Below are positions 8,621-18,749 of a stretch of DNA of 64,000 bases, in pieces. The stretch is from Agrobacterium tumefaciens (GTDB lineage Bacteria > Pseudomonadota > Alphaproteobacteria > Rhizobiales > Rhizobiaceae): assembly GCA_025559845.1 (NCBI GenBank), contig CP048470.1:1907001-1971000 (forward strand), written 5' to 3'. Every line of letters starts with the position of its first letter. Within the stretch, counting starts at the first letter, position 1. The notes under the pieces are model-generated. The model saw only the letters and a program-made list of their open reading frames with translations. It ran no database searches and was not told the origin of the DNA. The position numbers and the translations under genes are program-made.

Positions 8621-10534
8621 CTAGATCGCCACCTGTTCGCCCAACTCAATAACGCGGTTTGGTGGAAGGTTGAAGTAGGCGGACGGATCAATCCCGATAC
8701 CGGCCAGCGCAATATAGAGGTCTTCCTGCCACCACGGCAGACCCGTATTCGGTGTCGCGATGAGATTGCGGCGGCCGAGATAGAACGAGGTCTGCATGAT
8801 CTCGAACTTGAAACCTTTTTTCTTGCAAAGCGGCAGCGCCTTGACGACGTTCGGATCGTCCATGAAGCCGAAATTCATGTCGAGGCGCATGAAATGCTTT
8901 GAAATTCGGGTGATTTCTACGCGTTCTGAGTTTGAGATGTAAGGCTTGTCATGCGTCCAGATCGTCAGGATCACATTCTGTTCATGAAGGACGTGGTTGT
9001 GCTTGAGGTTGTGGAGAAGAACACCCGGCGCTTTGTCCGGGACACTTGTCAGGAACACGGCAGTGCCGGGTACCAAGACAGGCGCATTGCGCGAACCACG
9101 ATTGATGGAGCCTTCAAGCGACGTGATAAAGGTGTCGAGCGGGATGTCGTTTCGTGCAATCTTTTCTCTGAGATAACGAGACCCTTTTGTCCATGTCCAC
9201 ATGACAAGGATGATGACACCTGCCAGAGCCAGGGGCACCCAGCCGCCATCGTGAACCTTGAGGAGGTTTGCGGCAAGGAAAACCGCTTCGATCGCAAAGA
9301 GGGGCGCAAGCAGGATTGCTGCAGTGAAGGCAGATCTGCCTCTGACGGAACGAAGAAACTGGAAAGCCATCAGCGTTGTGACGACCATCGCTCCCGTTAC
9401 CGAGATGCCGTAGGCGGTTGCAAGCGATTCCGAATCCCCGAACGAGAAGATCAGGACCAGCACGCCGATGAATAGAACCATGTTAACAGCCGGCACGTAG
9501 ATCTGCCCAGTGTTCGTCTCGGATGTGAAGCGGATCATGAGCTTCGGCAGGAAACCAAGGTGAACGGCCTGGCGAGCAAGGGAGAATGCGCCCGTTATAA
9601 CGGCCTGACTTGCGATCACAGTCGCCATCGTCGCCAGGATCACCATCGGAAGCAGCGCCCACTCTGGGTAGAGCAGGTAGAACGGATTTTCGATTGCCGC
9701 AGGGGTGCTGAGGACAAGCGCGCCCTGACCGAGATAGTTAAGGGCAAGAGCTGGAAACACAAGGATGAACCAGGCTGCGCTGATGGGTTTGCGCCCGAAA
9801 TGACCTAGATCGGCATAAAGAGCCTCCGCGCCCGTAACAGTCAGAAACACTGCTCCAAGAACGATGAGCCCGGCCCAGCCCGCGTGCGTAATGAACCAAA
9901 GCGCATTGATCGGATTGAGCGCTTCGAGGATTGTCCAGTCGTCGCCGATATGGATAAGGCCGCCCCAGGCCATTGCCAGAAACCAAACGACGGTAATCGG
10001 ACCGAAGAACTTTGCAACCGCCCCGGTGCCTTTCGACTGAACCGCAAACAGTCCAACCATTATGAGTGCTGACAACGGTAGAACATAGTCAGAGAAAGCC
10101 GGTGTAACCAGCTTCATTCCCTCCAAAGCCGACATCACGGAAAGGGCGGGAGTGATCATCGCGTCACCGATGAAGAGAGCAGATCCGACCAGGCCAGCGA
10201 AGAACAGCACGGGCATGTAGCTTCCTGTCTTCTTCATCAGAAGCGCGAGAAGCGATAGCGTGCCACCTTCACCATCATTATCTGCACGCAACAAGAATAG
10301 CACGTATTTGAATGTGACGATGATTGTCAGCGTCCAGATCATGAGGGAGATCAGGCCGACAACGTGCTCATGCTGAACACCGTTTGCCGTAAAAGGGCGC
10401 AGCGATTCCCTGAACGCGTAAAGTGGGCTTGTGCCGATATCTCCGTAGACGACACCAATGGAGCCGAGGAGTAAAACGAGAAACTTTCTGGTCTCAGACC
10501 GAGTGCCGGAGACTTGGGAGTTCGAGGACGTCAT
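8621..10534 (-). CDS. kup: Kup-type potassium uptake transporter
   Basis: A 637-residue K+/H+ symporter: about 12 transmembrane helices (to residue ~440), then a cytoplasmic tail. The family motif [15 protein letters not shown] is near the N-terminus, and the [11 protein letters not shown] and [14 protein letters not shown] segments are typical. A longer frame to 10594 exists, but ATG 10534 has GGAG just upstream and gives MTSSNSQVS, a normal Kup N-terminus. Rhizobia often hold more than one kup copy. The 236 bases between 10535 and 10770 hold no gene I can support. Confidence 0.94.
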   Translation of the reverse strand: MTSSNSQVSGTRSETRKFLVLLLGSIGVVYGDIGTSPLYAFRESLRPFTANGVQHEHVVGLISLMIWTLTIIVTFKYVLFLLRADNDGEGGTLSLLALLMKKTGSYMPVLFFAGLVGSALFIGDAMITPALSVMSALEGMKLVTPAFSDYVLPLSALIMVGLFAVQSKGTGAVAKFFGPITVVWFLAMAWGGLIHIGDDWTILEALNPINALWFITHAGWAGLIVLGAVFLTVTGAEALYADLGHFGRKPISAAWFILVFPALALNYLGQGALVLSTPAAIENPFYLLYPEWALLPMVILATMATVIASQAVITGAFSLARQAVHLGFLPKLMIRFTSETNTGQIYVPAVNMVLFIGVLVLIFSFGDSESLATAYGISVTGAMVVTTLMAFQFLRSVRGRSAFTAAILLAPLFAIEAVFLAANLLKVHDGGWVPLALAGVIILVMWTWTKGSRYLREKIARNDIPLDTFITSLEGSINRGSRNAPVLVPGTAVFLTSVPDKAPGVLLHNLKHNHVLHEQNVILTIWTHDKPYISNSERVEITRISKHFMRLDMNFGFMDDPNVVKALPLCKKKGFKFEIMQTSFYLGRRNLIATPNTGLPWWQEDLYIALAGIGIDPSAYFNLPPNRVIELGEQVAI

Positions 10535-10770
10535 ATGGTCTCCGGGCGTTCGGTCATTGCGGCTCTTTATGGTGCATCGTGAAACTTCACGCAATTCCCC
10601 TGTTCCAAGATCCGGACCGAGGTCGCGAAAATCGCACCATTTGATGCCTGTCGGATTTCATCTTTTAGCGACGTGCTTTGTTCGGCGAACGCATGGACCT
10701 CACGCTGGGGCTTAAACGCTGCTTGGACGCTTTCCGCTTTTTTCGCCTGATCAGGCGCGTGGGCAGTTTG

Positions 10771-11670
10771 CTACGAAGGACACGACTGTTTTGGAGCCGA
10801 TTTTCCTGCACGGCTTTCCCAGACAACAAGGAAAAGGCTTGAGCTGACAATCAGAAGCGCTCCGGCAAATACACTGGTAGAGGGGATTTCGGACCAGATT
10901 GCATACCCATAAACGAAAGCCCAGATCAGGCCGGTATATTCGGTAGGTGCGAGTGCCGAGGCAGGAGCATGCCGAAAGCCCTCGTAAAGGAGATACTGGC
11001 CGACCGTTGCGATCAGGCCCAATCCGATCATCAAGGCCCATCCCATCAGGTCAGGCGTTTTCCACAGCCATGGCAAGGACAAGGCACAGGCGATCGCAAA
11101 CAGCAAACTTGTCGTCCACATCTGTGTCAGGGTGGTTTCGGTTCTGCTCACCAGGCGGATCAAAATTGTGCTCCATGCCCAGCAGAAACCGGCAACCACA
11201 CACAGTGCAGCCGGGATCAAGCTCGGCGAATGGGTGGGATTGGCCGCAATCAGAACCCCTGCAAATCCACCGAGGCACGCGATCCATCTGCCAGCGCCAA
11301 CCTTTTCTTTCAAAACCAGAATTGAAAGAAAAACCACGATGATCGGTGCAGAGAAATAAAGCGTAGTCAGTTCGGCAAGCCCGAGATGCCGTGCGGAATT
11401 ATAGAAGAGAAGCCATGCCGTCAGCATCAGCATGGCGCGCACGACCACCGTGCCACGGTACTGGCTCTTCATGATCGATGGGTGCCGATAATATTGTGCG
11501 AGAAAGCCCGCAATCAGGGCGATGACGAGGCTACGCATGAACAGGATTTGCGGAACCTCGTAGTCGGCCACCAACCACTTAACGATGGCATCCTGGGCTG
11601 CAAAACATGCATATCCACCAGAGGCAAGGGCGATGCCGACAAGTGGGTTGGTATTCGTTGTGTTCGACAT
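10771..11670 (-). CDS. DMT-superfamily (EamA) transporter, last gene of the amino-acid catabolic operon
   Basis: A 299-residue protein with about ten hydrophobic helices in two EamA halves (first half SGGYACFAAQDAIVKWLVADY; second half GFCWAWSTILIRLVSRTE). EamA proteins export or import small metabolites. It follows the thiamine-diphosphate enzyme by 158 bases on the same strand, so it probably belongs to the operon running from 18514. A role exporting or importing the operon's substrate or product is inferred. Confidence 0.82.
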   Translation of the reverse strand: MSNTTNTNPLVGIALASGGYACFAAQDAIVKWLVADYEVPQILFMRSLVIALIAGFLAQYYRHPSIMKSQYRGTVVVRAMLMLTAWLLFYNSARHLGLAELTTLYFSAPIIVVFLSILVLKEKVGAGRWIACLGGFAGVLIAANPTHSPSLIPAALCVVAGFCWAWSTILIRLVSRTETTLTQMWTTSLLFAIACALSLPWLWKTPDLMGWALMIGLGLIATVGQYLLYEGFRHAPASALAPTEYTGLIWAFVYGYAIWSEIPSTSVFAGALLIVSSSLFLVVWESRAGKSAPKQSCPS

Positions 11671-11828
11671 CGTCTCAACGTCTTTATAAAGATCTATTTG
11701 AGGCGTGTCTTAGCCGTTGGCTCGGCAGCAAGCCAGTGTCTCGATTGCCATTTTTTACAAGTCCTGACGAGACCTGGAACCGCGATGGAGGACCGGCTGC
11801 TGCACGGCCTCCTCGGACGCGTCAAACG

Positions 11829-13661
11829 TCAGAAATAACGGACCTCCTCGGCCTCGATGCTGAGTGGATCTTTGCCGCGTTTCGTCAGCCAGGAATAGAC
11901 TGGCGGCACACGATCGGCGATCGATTCCACGTGGATGTCGATCAGGCAGGGGCCGTTCCTATAGGCGAATGCTTCGGAGAGTGCGGCGTCAAGCTCAGTT
12001 GAATTCGTCGCCGTCCAGGCCTTGACGTCGAAAGCCTCCGCGATTGCCTGCCCGCGTGGTGGCATGAAGTCGACACCGAAGCACTGGTTATGGCCTTTCA
12101 GCCGATGCAGTCCCTTGATCCACCCGAACGTGCCGTTGTTGAACAGCAACAGGATGGCTGGCACCTGCAACCGAACCAGTGTTTCCAGTTCGCCGACAGT
12201 CATCCCGAACGAGCCGTCGCCAAACATACCGATCGGGCGGCGTTCCTTGTCGGCGAACCATGCGCCGACGGTTGCCGGTAAAGCCGAGCCAAGGCCGCCG
12301 AATGCACGGGGAATTGCGATCCGTGTCCGAGCGTCGGTGAGTTTCAGGAAACGGGTCATATGTGGCGTAGGTGTTCCCGCGTCCGAATAGATATGGGCGG
12401 GCTTCCCATAGGCCTCTAACGCTTCATTGAAGCAGCGAACTGCACGCTCTGGTCTGAGCGGTGAAGCTTCAGAGCTTAAAAGGCTTTCGGCATTGTCCCA
12501 GAAATTTGCACGAAGATCATTCAGTTCATCAACCCATTCCTGGGTCCGACCATGATCGGCATCGGTTGGAGCCATTGCGATCAGGCGCTCAAGTACGAGG
12601 CGCGCATCGCCTTGGACGGAGACGACGTTCTCGTAGTTGTTGGCCATGATTTCCGGATCGATATCGATCTGGGCGACGCGCTTGTTCAGGGTGATCTTGG
12701 GGAAGGTCCAGCCGATGGTAACGACAGAGCCCATTTTCGAACCAACGAAGAGAACGAAGTCGGCGTGCTCCAGCGCCCAATTGGCATGAGGATGAAATCC
12801 GTTGTCGCCGATAACGCCGACTGCCAGGCGATGATCGTCCGGCATTGTGCCCTGTCCAGTCATGGTCGTGCAGACGGGAATGTTGAGGCATTCTGCGAGT
12901 GCGGTCACTTCGGGACCCGCGCAGGATCGGTTCACGCCGCCGCCTGAGACAATCAGCGGTCGACGGCTAGTTGTCAGCAACGACATCAGCGTGTCCAGCT
13001 TGTCTGGTGATGGCAGGGTAGGGTAGGCGGGGAACTGCTTGCATTCCGTTTCAACATGGAGCGAGATCCTGGCGGGATCGACATTCGCCAGCAGCATGTC
13101 CTCAGGGATTTGCAGGTGGACTGCGCCGGGTTTACCCGAACAGGCAACGCGAAATGCTCGGCGAATGATCTCTGGCAGCTTTTCCGCCGACTTCACCTGA
13201 ACAGACATCTTCGTGATCGGATCGAACAGGCGCGCGCAATCGAGTTCTGTCAGAACGCCGCGTCCTTCACCCGGAAGAGGAATGTCGATGGTCAGCAAGA
13301 TGACCGGCACGGACGACGAATTGGATTCAGCCACGGGCGGCAGCGAATACATGGCGCCGGCACCCGATGGGCATTCGAAAACGCCGGGTTTTCTGGTGAA
13401 CCGACCGTAAGCATCGGCCATGTAGCCGGCAGACCGCTCATCGCGGGCCATAACGTGACGAATTTTGCCTTCCCGCTCCTGCAAAGCTTCATAAAGAGGG
13501 ACGTTGGTGTCACCTGGCACGCCGAAGATGACTTCGACGCCATAACCGATCAGCATGTCCACTAGAATATCCGCGCCGCGCACAGCGATCTCCTTTTGTT
13601 TGTGAATCCGAGGTTGGACAACTTTCATCGCAAGATGTGATCCGCGATGACGCTCATGCAT
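11829..13661 (-). CDS. Thiamine-diphosphate enzyme of the acetolactate synthase/decarboxylase superfamily
   Basis: 610 residues with the three-domain TPP fold. The catalytic Glu region aligns as M-A-R-D-E-R-S-A, the equivalent of RHEQGA in acetolactate synthases. The cofactor motif GDG is at 481-483, with NN at 508-509 (GDG-x25-NN). The start at 13661 overlaps the upstream oxidoreductase stop by 8 bases (ATGCATGA) and has GGAAAG before it; a second ATG is at 13628. It is not a standard valine-pathway enzyme: no small subunit is nearby. Context with a DadA-like oxidase suggests it decarboxylates or condenses the 2-oxo acid formed there (inference). Confidence 0.85.
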   Translation of the reverse strand: MHERHRGSHLAMKVVQPRIHKQKEIAVRGADILVDMLIGYGVEVIFGVPGDTNVPLYEALQEREGKIRHVMARDERSAGYMADAYGRFTRKPGVFECPSGAGAMYSLPPVAESNSSSVPVILLTIDIPLPGEGRGVLTELDCARLFDPITKMSVQVKSAEKLPEIIRRAFRVACSGKPGAVHLQIPEDMLLANVDPARISLHVETECKQFPAYPTLPSPDKLDTLMSLLTTSRRPLIVSGGGVNRSCAGPEVTALAECLNIPVCTTMTGQGTMPDDHRLAVGVIGDNGFHPHANWALEHADFVLFVGSKMGSVVTIGWTFPKITLNKRVAQIDIDPEIMANNYENVVSVQGDARLVLERLIAMAPTDADHGRTQEWVDELNDLRANFWDNAESLLSSEASPLRPERAVRCFNEALEAYGKPAHIYSDAGTPTPHMTRFLKLTDARTRIAIPRAFGGLGSALPATVGAWFADKERRPIGMFGDGSFGMTVGELETLVRLQVPAILLLFNNGTFGWIKGLHRLKGHNQCFGVDFMPPRGQAIAEAFDVKAWTATNSTELDAALSEAFAYRNGPCLIDIHVESIADRVPPVYSWLTKRGKDPLSIEAEEVRYF

Positions 13662-14943
13662 TCTTTCCGGCGAACCTGAATCGACGCGGCGAATAGCAAC
13701 CTATCTCGTCGCCCTGGGGTTTACCGGAGAGCTGTTCAGCGACGATGCGGCCGGTAATCGGGCCAGTCGCAAAGCCGACATGTCCGTGGCCAAAGGCGTA
13801 GAAAACATCCGGGGAGCGCGAGGAGCGACCGATGACGGGCAGGCCATCGGGAGTAGACGGGCGGTGGCCCATCCACTTGTCTACCGAGATGTCACGCATC
13901 GTGGCCAATGCGGGGTAGGTCTTGCGCGCGTGATTGAGCAGGATCTCGACGCGTCGCCAGTTTGGCGGCGTGTCGACGGACGCCAGTTCAACCTGGCCGG
14001 AAAGGCGCAGGCCCTTCAGCGTGGGCGTATTGGCCATCTTGCCATCGCTTGGCATGACCGGATGTTGCGGTCCGCCATCAGCAAGAAAAATCACGCCGTG
14101 ATACCCTCTTTCGCTCTCAAGAGGCACCTTGTCACCGGCCTGTCTTGCAAGGGTCTTGGACCAGGCGCCGGCAGCAACCACGGCCTGATCACATTCGATC
14201 ATCCCATCGGTTGTCTCTACGCCGCGCAGCCGATCTCCATCAAACTTCAGTGCGTTTGCCCTGGCCCTGACGATGTGCAGGCCGCGTTTGACCGCAGTTT
14301 CGGCGATACGGGTGATGTAGGTTTGGGGATCGACGCAATGGGCGCCGTTTTCTGCCACAACGCCGAACGTATAGTGTCCGTCGAGGCCTGGTTCCCGTTT
14401 CAGAAGCGCATCCTTGTCGAGTTCTTTCCATTGAAGTCCCGTCATCCTGCGCAAATGCCACGCCAGAGCTTCCTTCTCGAAAGCCTGCCGGTCCGGATAG
14501 GCATAAAGGAGCCCCTCGCGACGGACGAGGTCTGCAACACCGACTTCGGAACTCAAGGCTTCGTGGCGATCCGGACTGTCCTTGAGCAGCCGGTTCAGGG
14601 CTCGTGCCGTCGCCTCTACCCGCGATATGGAAGCCCCTGCCCAGAGAAAGCGTAAAAGCCAGGGTGAGAGCCTCAAAATATGGCGCCACCGGATGACCAA
14701 GGGGCCATCAGGGTTCATCAGATATCCGGGAACCTGCTTCCAGAGCCCGGGCATGGACATCGGAACAACTGAGGCAGGGCTGATCCAGCAGCCATGGCCG
14801 TAACTCGCAGACTGCCGGCCACCCGGCTCGCCACTTTCCACCAGGGTAACCTGATGCCCTGCGCGAAGTAGCTCGAGAGCGCTACAGACACCGACGATAC
14901 CGCCTCCGATCACGACCGTGTGCTTCGCTGCAGCCTTGGGCAT
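13654..14943 (-). CDS. FAD-dependent D-amino acid dehydrogenase-like oxidoreductase (DadA/DAO family)
   Basis: A 429-residue flavoprotein with an N-terminal Rossmann dinucleotide site (VVIGGGIVGVCSALELLRAGH, glycines near residue 12-17), then LVESGEPGGRQSASYGHGCWISP. The DAO C-terminal motif is MGHRPSTPDGLPVIGRS, with YAFGHGHVGFATGPITGR. This is the pattern of DadA, which oxidises D-amino acids to 2-oxo acids. ATG 14943 has AGGAAA upstream; the longer frame to 15006 is not supported. Translationally coupled to the TPP enzyme. The exact amino acid is unknown. Confidence 0.88.
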   Translation of the reverse strand: MPKAAAKHTVVIGGGIVGVCSALELLRAGHQVTLVESGEPGGRQSASYGHGCWISPASVVPMSMPGLWKQVPGYLMNPDGPLVIRWRHILRLSPWLLRFLWAGASISRVEATARALNRLLKDSPDRHEALSSEVGVADLVRREGLLYAYPDRQAFEKEALAWHLRRMTGLQWKELDKDALLKREPGLDGHYTFGVVAENGAHCVDPQTYITRIAETAVKRGLHIVRARANALKFDGDRLRGVETTDGMIECDQAVVAAGAWSKTLARQAGDKVPLESERGYHGVIFLADGGPQHPVMPSDGKMANTPTLKGLRLSGQVELASVDTPPNWRRVEILLNHARKTYPALATMRDISVDKWMGHRPSTPDGLPVIGRSSRSPDVFYAFGHGHVGFATGPITGRIVAEQLSGKPQGDEIGCYSPRRFRFAGKNA

Positions 14944-15035
14944 GTGAATTTCCTGATAATGAGTCAACAGTTCACCCTCCCGCCGCAGATAGCCCGCGGT
15001 CGGCACTTCATCTCTTTGTCTTTCGACCTGTGGCG

Positions 15036-16157
15036 TTAGCGCTCTGCGATGACTTTCGCGTTGGAGCGCAGCGATTGCTCCGAAACCCGAATACCCAGCC
15101 CCGGACCATCCGGTACGATGACTTCGCCGTTACGGTTTTCGATTTTGACCTCCAGAACATCTTCGGTCAGCACGTGGTGCGGCATGTAGAATTCGCATCC
15201 GAGCGAAATGCCGGGTGTTGCGGCAATAAACTGGGTGCCAGCCGCAAGGGCCACACCACCTTCCCACAACGTGCCGCCATAGCCGGGAAGGCGGGCCGTA
15301 TCGGCCAATGCCATCAAGGACTGCGCCTCAAGAAGCCCACCGGTTTTCATCAATTTGACCGAAATGGCGTCTGCTGCTCCAAGTCGGATGATTTCCATCA
15401 GGTCGCGCGTATCGAAGCAGCTTTCATCGGCCAGGATCGGCGTGTCCAGATCGGCCGCGAAAGATGCCATCGCCGCGAGGCAATCCCTTGGAACGGGTTG
15501 TTCAATGAAGGTTGGTCGAAACTGATCGACATCGCGCAACGTCTTGATGGCACCAAAAGGCTGGAGTGCCTGATTATAGTCAAGGCGAAGGTCGATGGTG
15601 TCGCCAAACGCGTTGCGCATGGCTTCAAGATGCGCAAGATCATCCTGATGCGATTTCACGCCGGTTTTCACCTTGAAGATGCGGTTGCCCTGGGGAACCA
15701 TTTCTTCCATGCGTCGCATGTCCGCGCCGAAATCGGGATCGGCGATCGAGAAGGAGAGGGGGATGGTATCGCGGACCCGACCCCCAAGCAGATCGGCAAT
15801 CGAAAGGCCTGATGATTTGCCGAGAATATCGAGCATCGCCGTTTCGATCGCGAGTTTCGCCTCGCCATGGCCCACCAGCACTTTTTTCATCTTGAGCGTC
15901 AACTCGCGGACGCGGTTGACCGGAGCACCGATCACCAACGGGCGAAGATAGATGTCGATCGCCGCGAACGCGGCTTCGGCTGTACCCGTAAACACCTCCC
16001 AGGGCGCAGCCTCACCCCAGCCAACCGTGCCGGACGAGGATGTCAGTTCGACCAGCACGCGTTTTACCGTGCCCTTGACGTTTCCCACTCCCTGCAGCCG
16101 AGCCATCTTGATCGGGCTTTCGATCAGGAACACGCGGAGTCTATCGATCGTTTCCAT
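15036..16157 (-). CDS. Enolase-superfamily enzyme, muconate-lactonizing/dipeptide-epimerase type
   Basis: 373 residues with the complete MLE-subgroup active site: K162-V-K164 acid/base pair, metal ligands D193 (DYN), E219 (EQP) and D244 (DES), and the second catalytic lysine K268 (KLMKTGG). The capping domain covers about 1-120. Members of this subgroup are cycloisomerases, N-acylamino acid racemases, dipeptide epimerases or hydroxyproline-type epimerases/dehydratases. Location between an amino acid importer and a D-amino-acid oxidase favours an amino acid racemase/epimerase over muconate chemistry (inference). No catechol pathway gene is near. Confidence 0.87.
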   Translation of the reverse strand: METIDRLRVFLIESPIKMARLQGVGNVKGTVKRVLVELTSSSGTVGWGEAAPWEVFTGTAEAAFAAIDIYLRPLVIGAPVNRVRELTLKMKKVLVGHGEAKLAIETAMLDILGKSSGLSIADLLGGRVRDTIPLSFSIADPDFGADMRRMEEMVPQGNRIFKVKTGVKSHQDDLAHLEAMRNAFGDTIDLRLDYNQALQPFGAIKTLRDVDQFRPTFIEQPVPRDCLAAMASFAADLDTPILADESCFDTRDLMEIIRLGAADAISVKLMKTGGLLEAQSLMALADTARLPGYGGTLWEGGVALAAGTQFIAATPGISLGCEFYMPHHVLTEDVLEVKIENRNGEVIVPDGPGLGIRVSEQSLRSNAKVIAER

Positions 16158-16184
16158 CTTGTCTTACCTGCAATCTTGGTCCGT

Positions 16185-16958
16185 TTACCTCGCGGCCGAA
16201 CCTTTGTGAAAATGACTGAGAAATGTCTTGGTCGCGTCCATCTGCGGTGCGTCAATGACCTGTTGGGCGGTGCCTTCCTCGACGACATATCCATCGCGCA
16301 TGAAGACGATGCGATCTGCGACTTCGCGGGCAAAGGCTATCTCGTGGGTCACGATCACCATCGTCATTCCATCTGCTGCGAGCTTTTGCATTGTCTGAAG
16401 CACCTCACCCACCAGTTCAGGGTCGAGCGCGGAGGTGGCCTCGTCGAAGAGCATGACTTCGGGTTGCATCGCCAAAGCGCGAGCAATGGCCACGCGCTGC
16501 TTTTGGCCGCCAGACAGGGTTTGCGGCGCCTGCTTGGCGCGATCAGCAAGCCCAACCTTTTCGAGTTGGAACATGGCAAGGTCCGTCGCTTCCTTCCGTC
16601 CCATGTGTTTCACATGGATCGGTGCTTCGATGACGTTTTCCAGCACCGTCATATGCGGGAACAGGTTGAAATTCTGGAAGACCATCCCCGTTCTGGAGCG
16701 AAAGGACGCCAGTGCCTTGATGTTCGGCTGCTTGACCGCTTTCCCAAATTCGAACGTCGTATCGCCGACACGAATGCGCCCGTCGTCGGGGGTAACGAGA
16801 AGGTTCATGCAGCGCAGAAGCGTAGACTTTCCCGACCCGGATGGACCGATCAGTGCCAGCACACCGCCTGGGTCAACCTTCACACTGATGTCCTTCAGGA
16901 CCTCGAGAGGGCCGAACGACTTTCGCAGGTTCGAGATTTCGATCATTGGCGTTGTCAT
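16185..16958 (-). CDS. Polar amino acid ABC transporter ATPase
   Basis: A 257-residue nucleotide-binding subunit of the GlnQ/HisP class. It shows Walker A GPSGSGKST, Q-loop [16 protein letters not shown], signature [14 protein letters not shown], Walker B VMLFDEATSALDPE and H-loop VTHEIAFA. Its start overlaps the permease stop by 4 bases (ATGA), so the two are translated together. It works with the permease and binding protein just upstream to import the substrate of this operon. Confidence 0.95.
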   Translation of the reverse strand: MTTPMIEISNLRKSFGPLEVLKDISVKVDPGGVLALIGPSGSGKSTLLRCMNLLVTPDDGRIRVGDTTFEFGKAVKQPNIKALASFRSRTGMVFQNFNLFPHMTVLENVIEAPIHVKHMGRKEATDLAMFQLEKVGLADRAKQAPQTLSGGQKQRVAIARALAMQPEVMLFDEATSALDPELVGEVLQTMQKLAADGMTMVIVTHEIAFAREVADRIVFMRDGYVVEEGTAQQVIDAPQMDATKTFLSHFHKGSAAR

Positions 16959-17617
16959 CGTGCCTCTCCCAGCTTGCGTTCGCGGTTGCGGACAAACAGT
17001 GTCAGCGGGAAAAGGATGATGAAGTAGGCTACTGCGATCGCCGTATAGGTCTCGAGTGGACGGAAGCTGTCGTGGGCTGCCATCTGTCCCTGGTAGACGA
17101 GATCGGGCACCGCGAGAACGGAGACCAGTGATGTATTCTTGAATTGCAGGATCGACTGGTTCATCAGCGATGGCAGCATGCGCCGCAAGGCCTGCGGCAG
17201 GACGATCCGGCGCATGGCGAGTGCCGGTGTCATGCCAAGAGCTGCGGCCGCTTCCGACTGCCCTTCATCGATCGATACGATCCCGCCGCGAATGATCTCT
17301 GCGTAAAATGCTCCGCCGTAAAAGGAGAGTGCCAGGAGGGAAGCCGTAACCGGTGTCATCTCGATCCCGGCGATGATCGGTAGTGCGTAGTAACACCAGA
17401 TCAACTGGACAAGGATCGGCGTGCAGCGAAAGATCTCGATCACGGCAAGAGATATGCCGCGCAAAACGGAAAATCGCGAAAGCAGACAGATGGCTTCGAT
17501 GAGCCCGACGGTCAGCCCGCCGATGATGATTGCGATGGTAAACCCGACTGTCACGCCGAGGCCCTGGAGAAGTAACCATCGGTACTCCCAAAGGGTCCAG
17601 AAATCCCATTCGTACAT
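16955..17617 (-). CDS. Polar amino acid ABC transporter permease
   Basis: A 220-residue HisM/GlnP-type inner-membrane subunit with about five helices. The EAA loop (QSEAAAALGMTPALAMRRIVLPQALR) contacts the ATPase. The N-terminal TLWEYRWLLLQGLGVTVGFT is typical. Only one permease is encoded, so it probably acts as a homodimer. It lies 66 bases after the binding protein gene and overlaps the ATPase gene. Confidence 0.94.
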   Translation of the reverse strand: MYEWDFWTLWEYRWLLLQGLGVTVGFTIAIIIGGLTVGLIEAICLLSRFSVLRGISLAVIEIFRCTPILVQLIWCYYALPIIAGIEMTPVTASLLALSFYGGAFYAEIIRGGIVSIDEGQSEAAAALGMTPALAMRRIVLPQALRRMLPSLMNQSILQFKNTSLVSVLAVPDLVYQGQMAAHDSFRPLETYTAIAVAYFIILFPLTLFVRNRERKLGEAR

Positions 17618-17683
17618 GATTCAAGTGTCCGGATATCAGAAGTCAGCTGGGGCAGCGGAGGATGGCTCCGCTGCGTTCGGATA

Positions 17684-18514
17684 TTAGATCTCGAAACCGG
17701 CCGGGAAATCGGATTCCTTTACGCCAACAAGCGCCATGTTGCGAATGATGGCATCTTTGACGAAGCCGCTTGCGCGGTTGTCTTCGATCCACTTCGTCAC
17801 GTGTGTACGCCAGGTCTGGTCTTCCTCCCGGCGGAAACCGGCATTGGACGTGGTCGAATCCAGAGGTGTCGGTAGAAGCAGCTCGCCGATCGACGGGTTC
17901 TTGGCGCGCAGGGACATGGCGAGGACCAGAACAAGGCACTGTGCATCGGCTCGCCTTGCCTGAAGAGCTGCGGTGGCGTCGCTTGCGGTTTTCAGGCGGG
18001 CGACCTCTGCTTTCGGGGCGTGGCGTGTGACCGCAGAATCGTGCGACGAGCCGGCGTCGACCGCAATGCGCATTTCAGGTTTGTTGAAGTCGTCCCAGGT
18101 CTGGCCTTCTACACCTTTGCGAACGATCAACGTGAACGCGTTCTTGAATACGGGGCCCGAAAAATCGATAACTTTCTGGCGCTCCGGTGTCGGGTTGAGG
18201 CCGAAAAAGACGTCGATCTTGTCGGCTTGCAGATCAAGCACCGAGTTGCCCCAGGTGGTCTCAGTGATGGAGAGTTTTACGCCCAGATCTTCCGCAAGCT
18301 TTGTGCAGATATCGATGTAGAAACCGCGCCAGCTACCGTCAGCAAGGCTCTTTTGATAATAAGGAGCCCCGTCCGCGACAGCGCCGATGCGAAGCACGCC
18401 TGAGGCTTTAACCCGCTCCAGAGAATCTGCGGCTAGGACCGGGGTGACAAAGGCGCCAATACCTGCGGCGGCAACGCCCATTCCAACCAACTTACTGAAA
18501 TCTCTTCTTTTCAT
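17684..18514 (-). CDS. Amino acid ABC transporter substrate-binding protein, twin-arginine-like signal
   Basis: A 276-residue family-3 extracellular solute-binding protein. The leader MKRRDFSKLVGMGVAAAGIGAF looks like a twin-arginine signal (RRDF-x-K), with a cut near VLAAD. The mature part begins LERVKASGVLRIG and carries the usual DIDVFFGLNPTPER region. The frame runs upstream to 18715, but AGGGGAAC just before ATG 18517/18514 fixes the start. First gene of the leftward operon; divergent from the LysR gene. Confidence 0.9.
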   Translation of the reverse strand: MKRRDFSKLVGMGVAAAGIGAFVTPVLAADSLERVKASGVLRIGAVADGAPYYQKSLADGSWRGFYIDICTKLAEDLGVKLSITETTWGNSVLDLQADKIDVFFGLNPTPERQKVIDFSGPVFKNAFTLIVRKGVEGQTWDDFNKPEMRIAVDAGSSHDSAVTRHAPKAEVARLKTASDATAALQARRADAQCLVLVLAMSLRAKNPSIGELLLPTPLDSTTSNAGFRREEDQTWRTHVTKWIEDNRASGFVKDAIIRNMALVGVKESDFPAGFEI

Positions 18515-18712
18515 CATGTTCCCCTTTGTTTTGGGCATCGAATTCTGGTCGATGCCTCCTACCTGCAAAGTCTCTTTGCATTCGCACCGCGGCATCAACG
18601 ACGTTCTCGCGACTGGCATCAACCGGCCGGGGTGTTGTTTGGGAGCGGATACTCGCCGGATAATTCTTGAACCAGGGGGAGGCAAAATAAAAACGTTGAA
18701 AAATCTCCTTTG

Positions 18713-18729
18713 CATGAATTAAATTCATG
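18713..18729. promoter_or_regulatory. Perfect 17-bp palindrome, putative LysR operator
   Basis: CATGAATT-A-AATTCATG reads identically on both strands. It lies 20 bases before the LysR start and about 200 bases before the importer operon start. Palindromic AT-rich sites of this kind are typical operators. Which protein binds is inferred from position. Confidence 0.6.
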
Positions 18730-18749
18730 GTGAAAATCGGGGGAATGCG

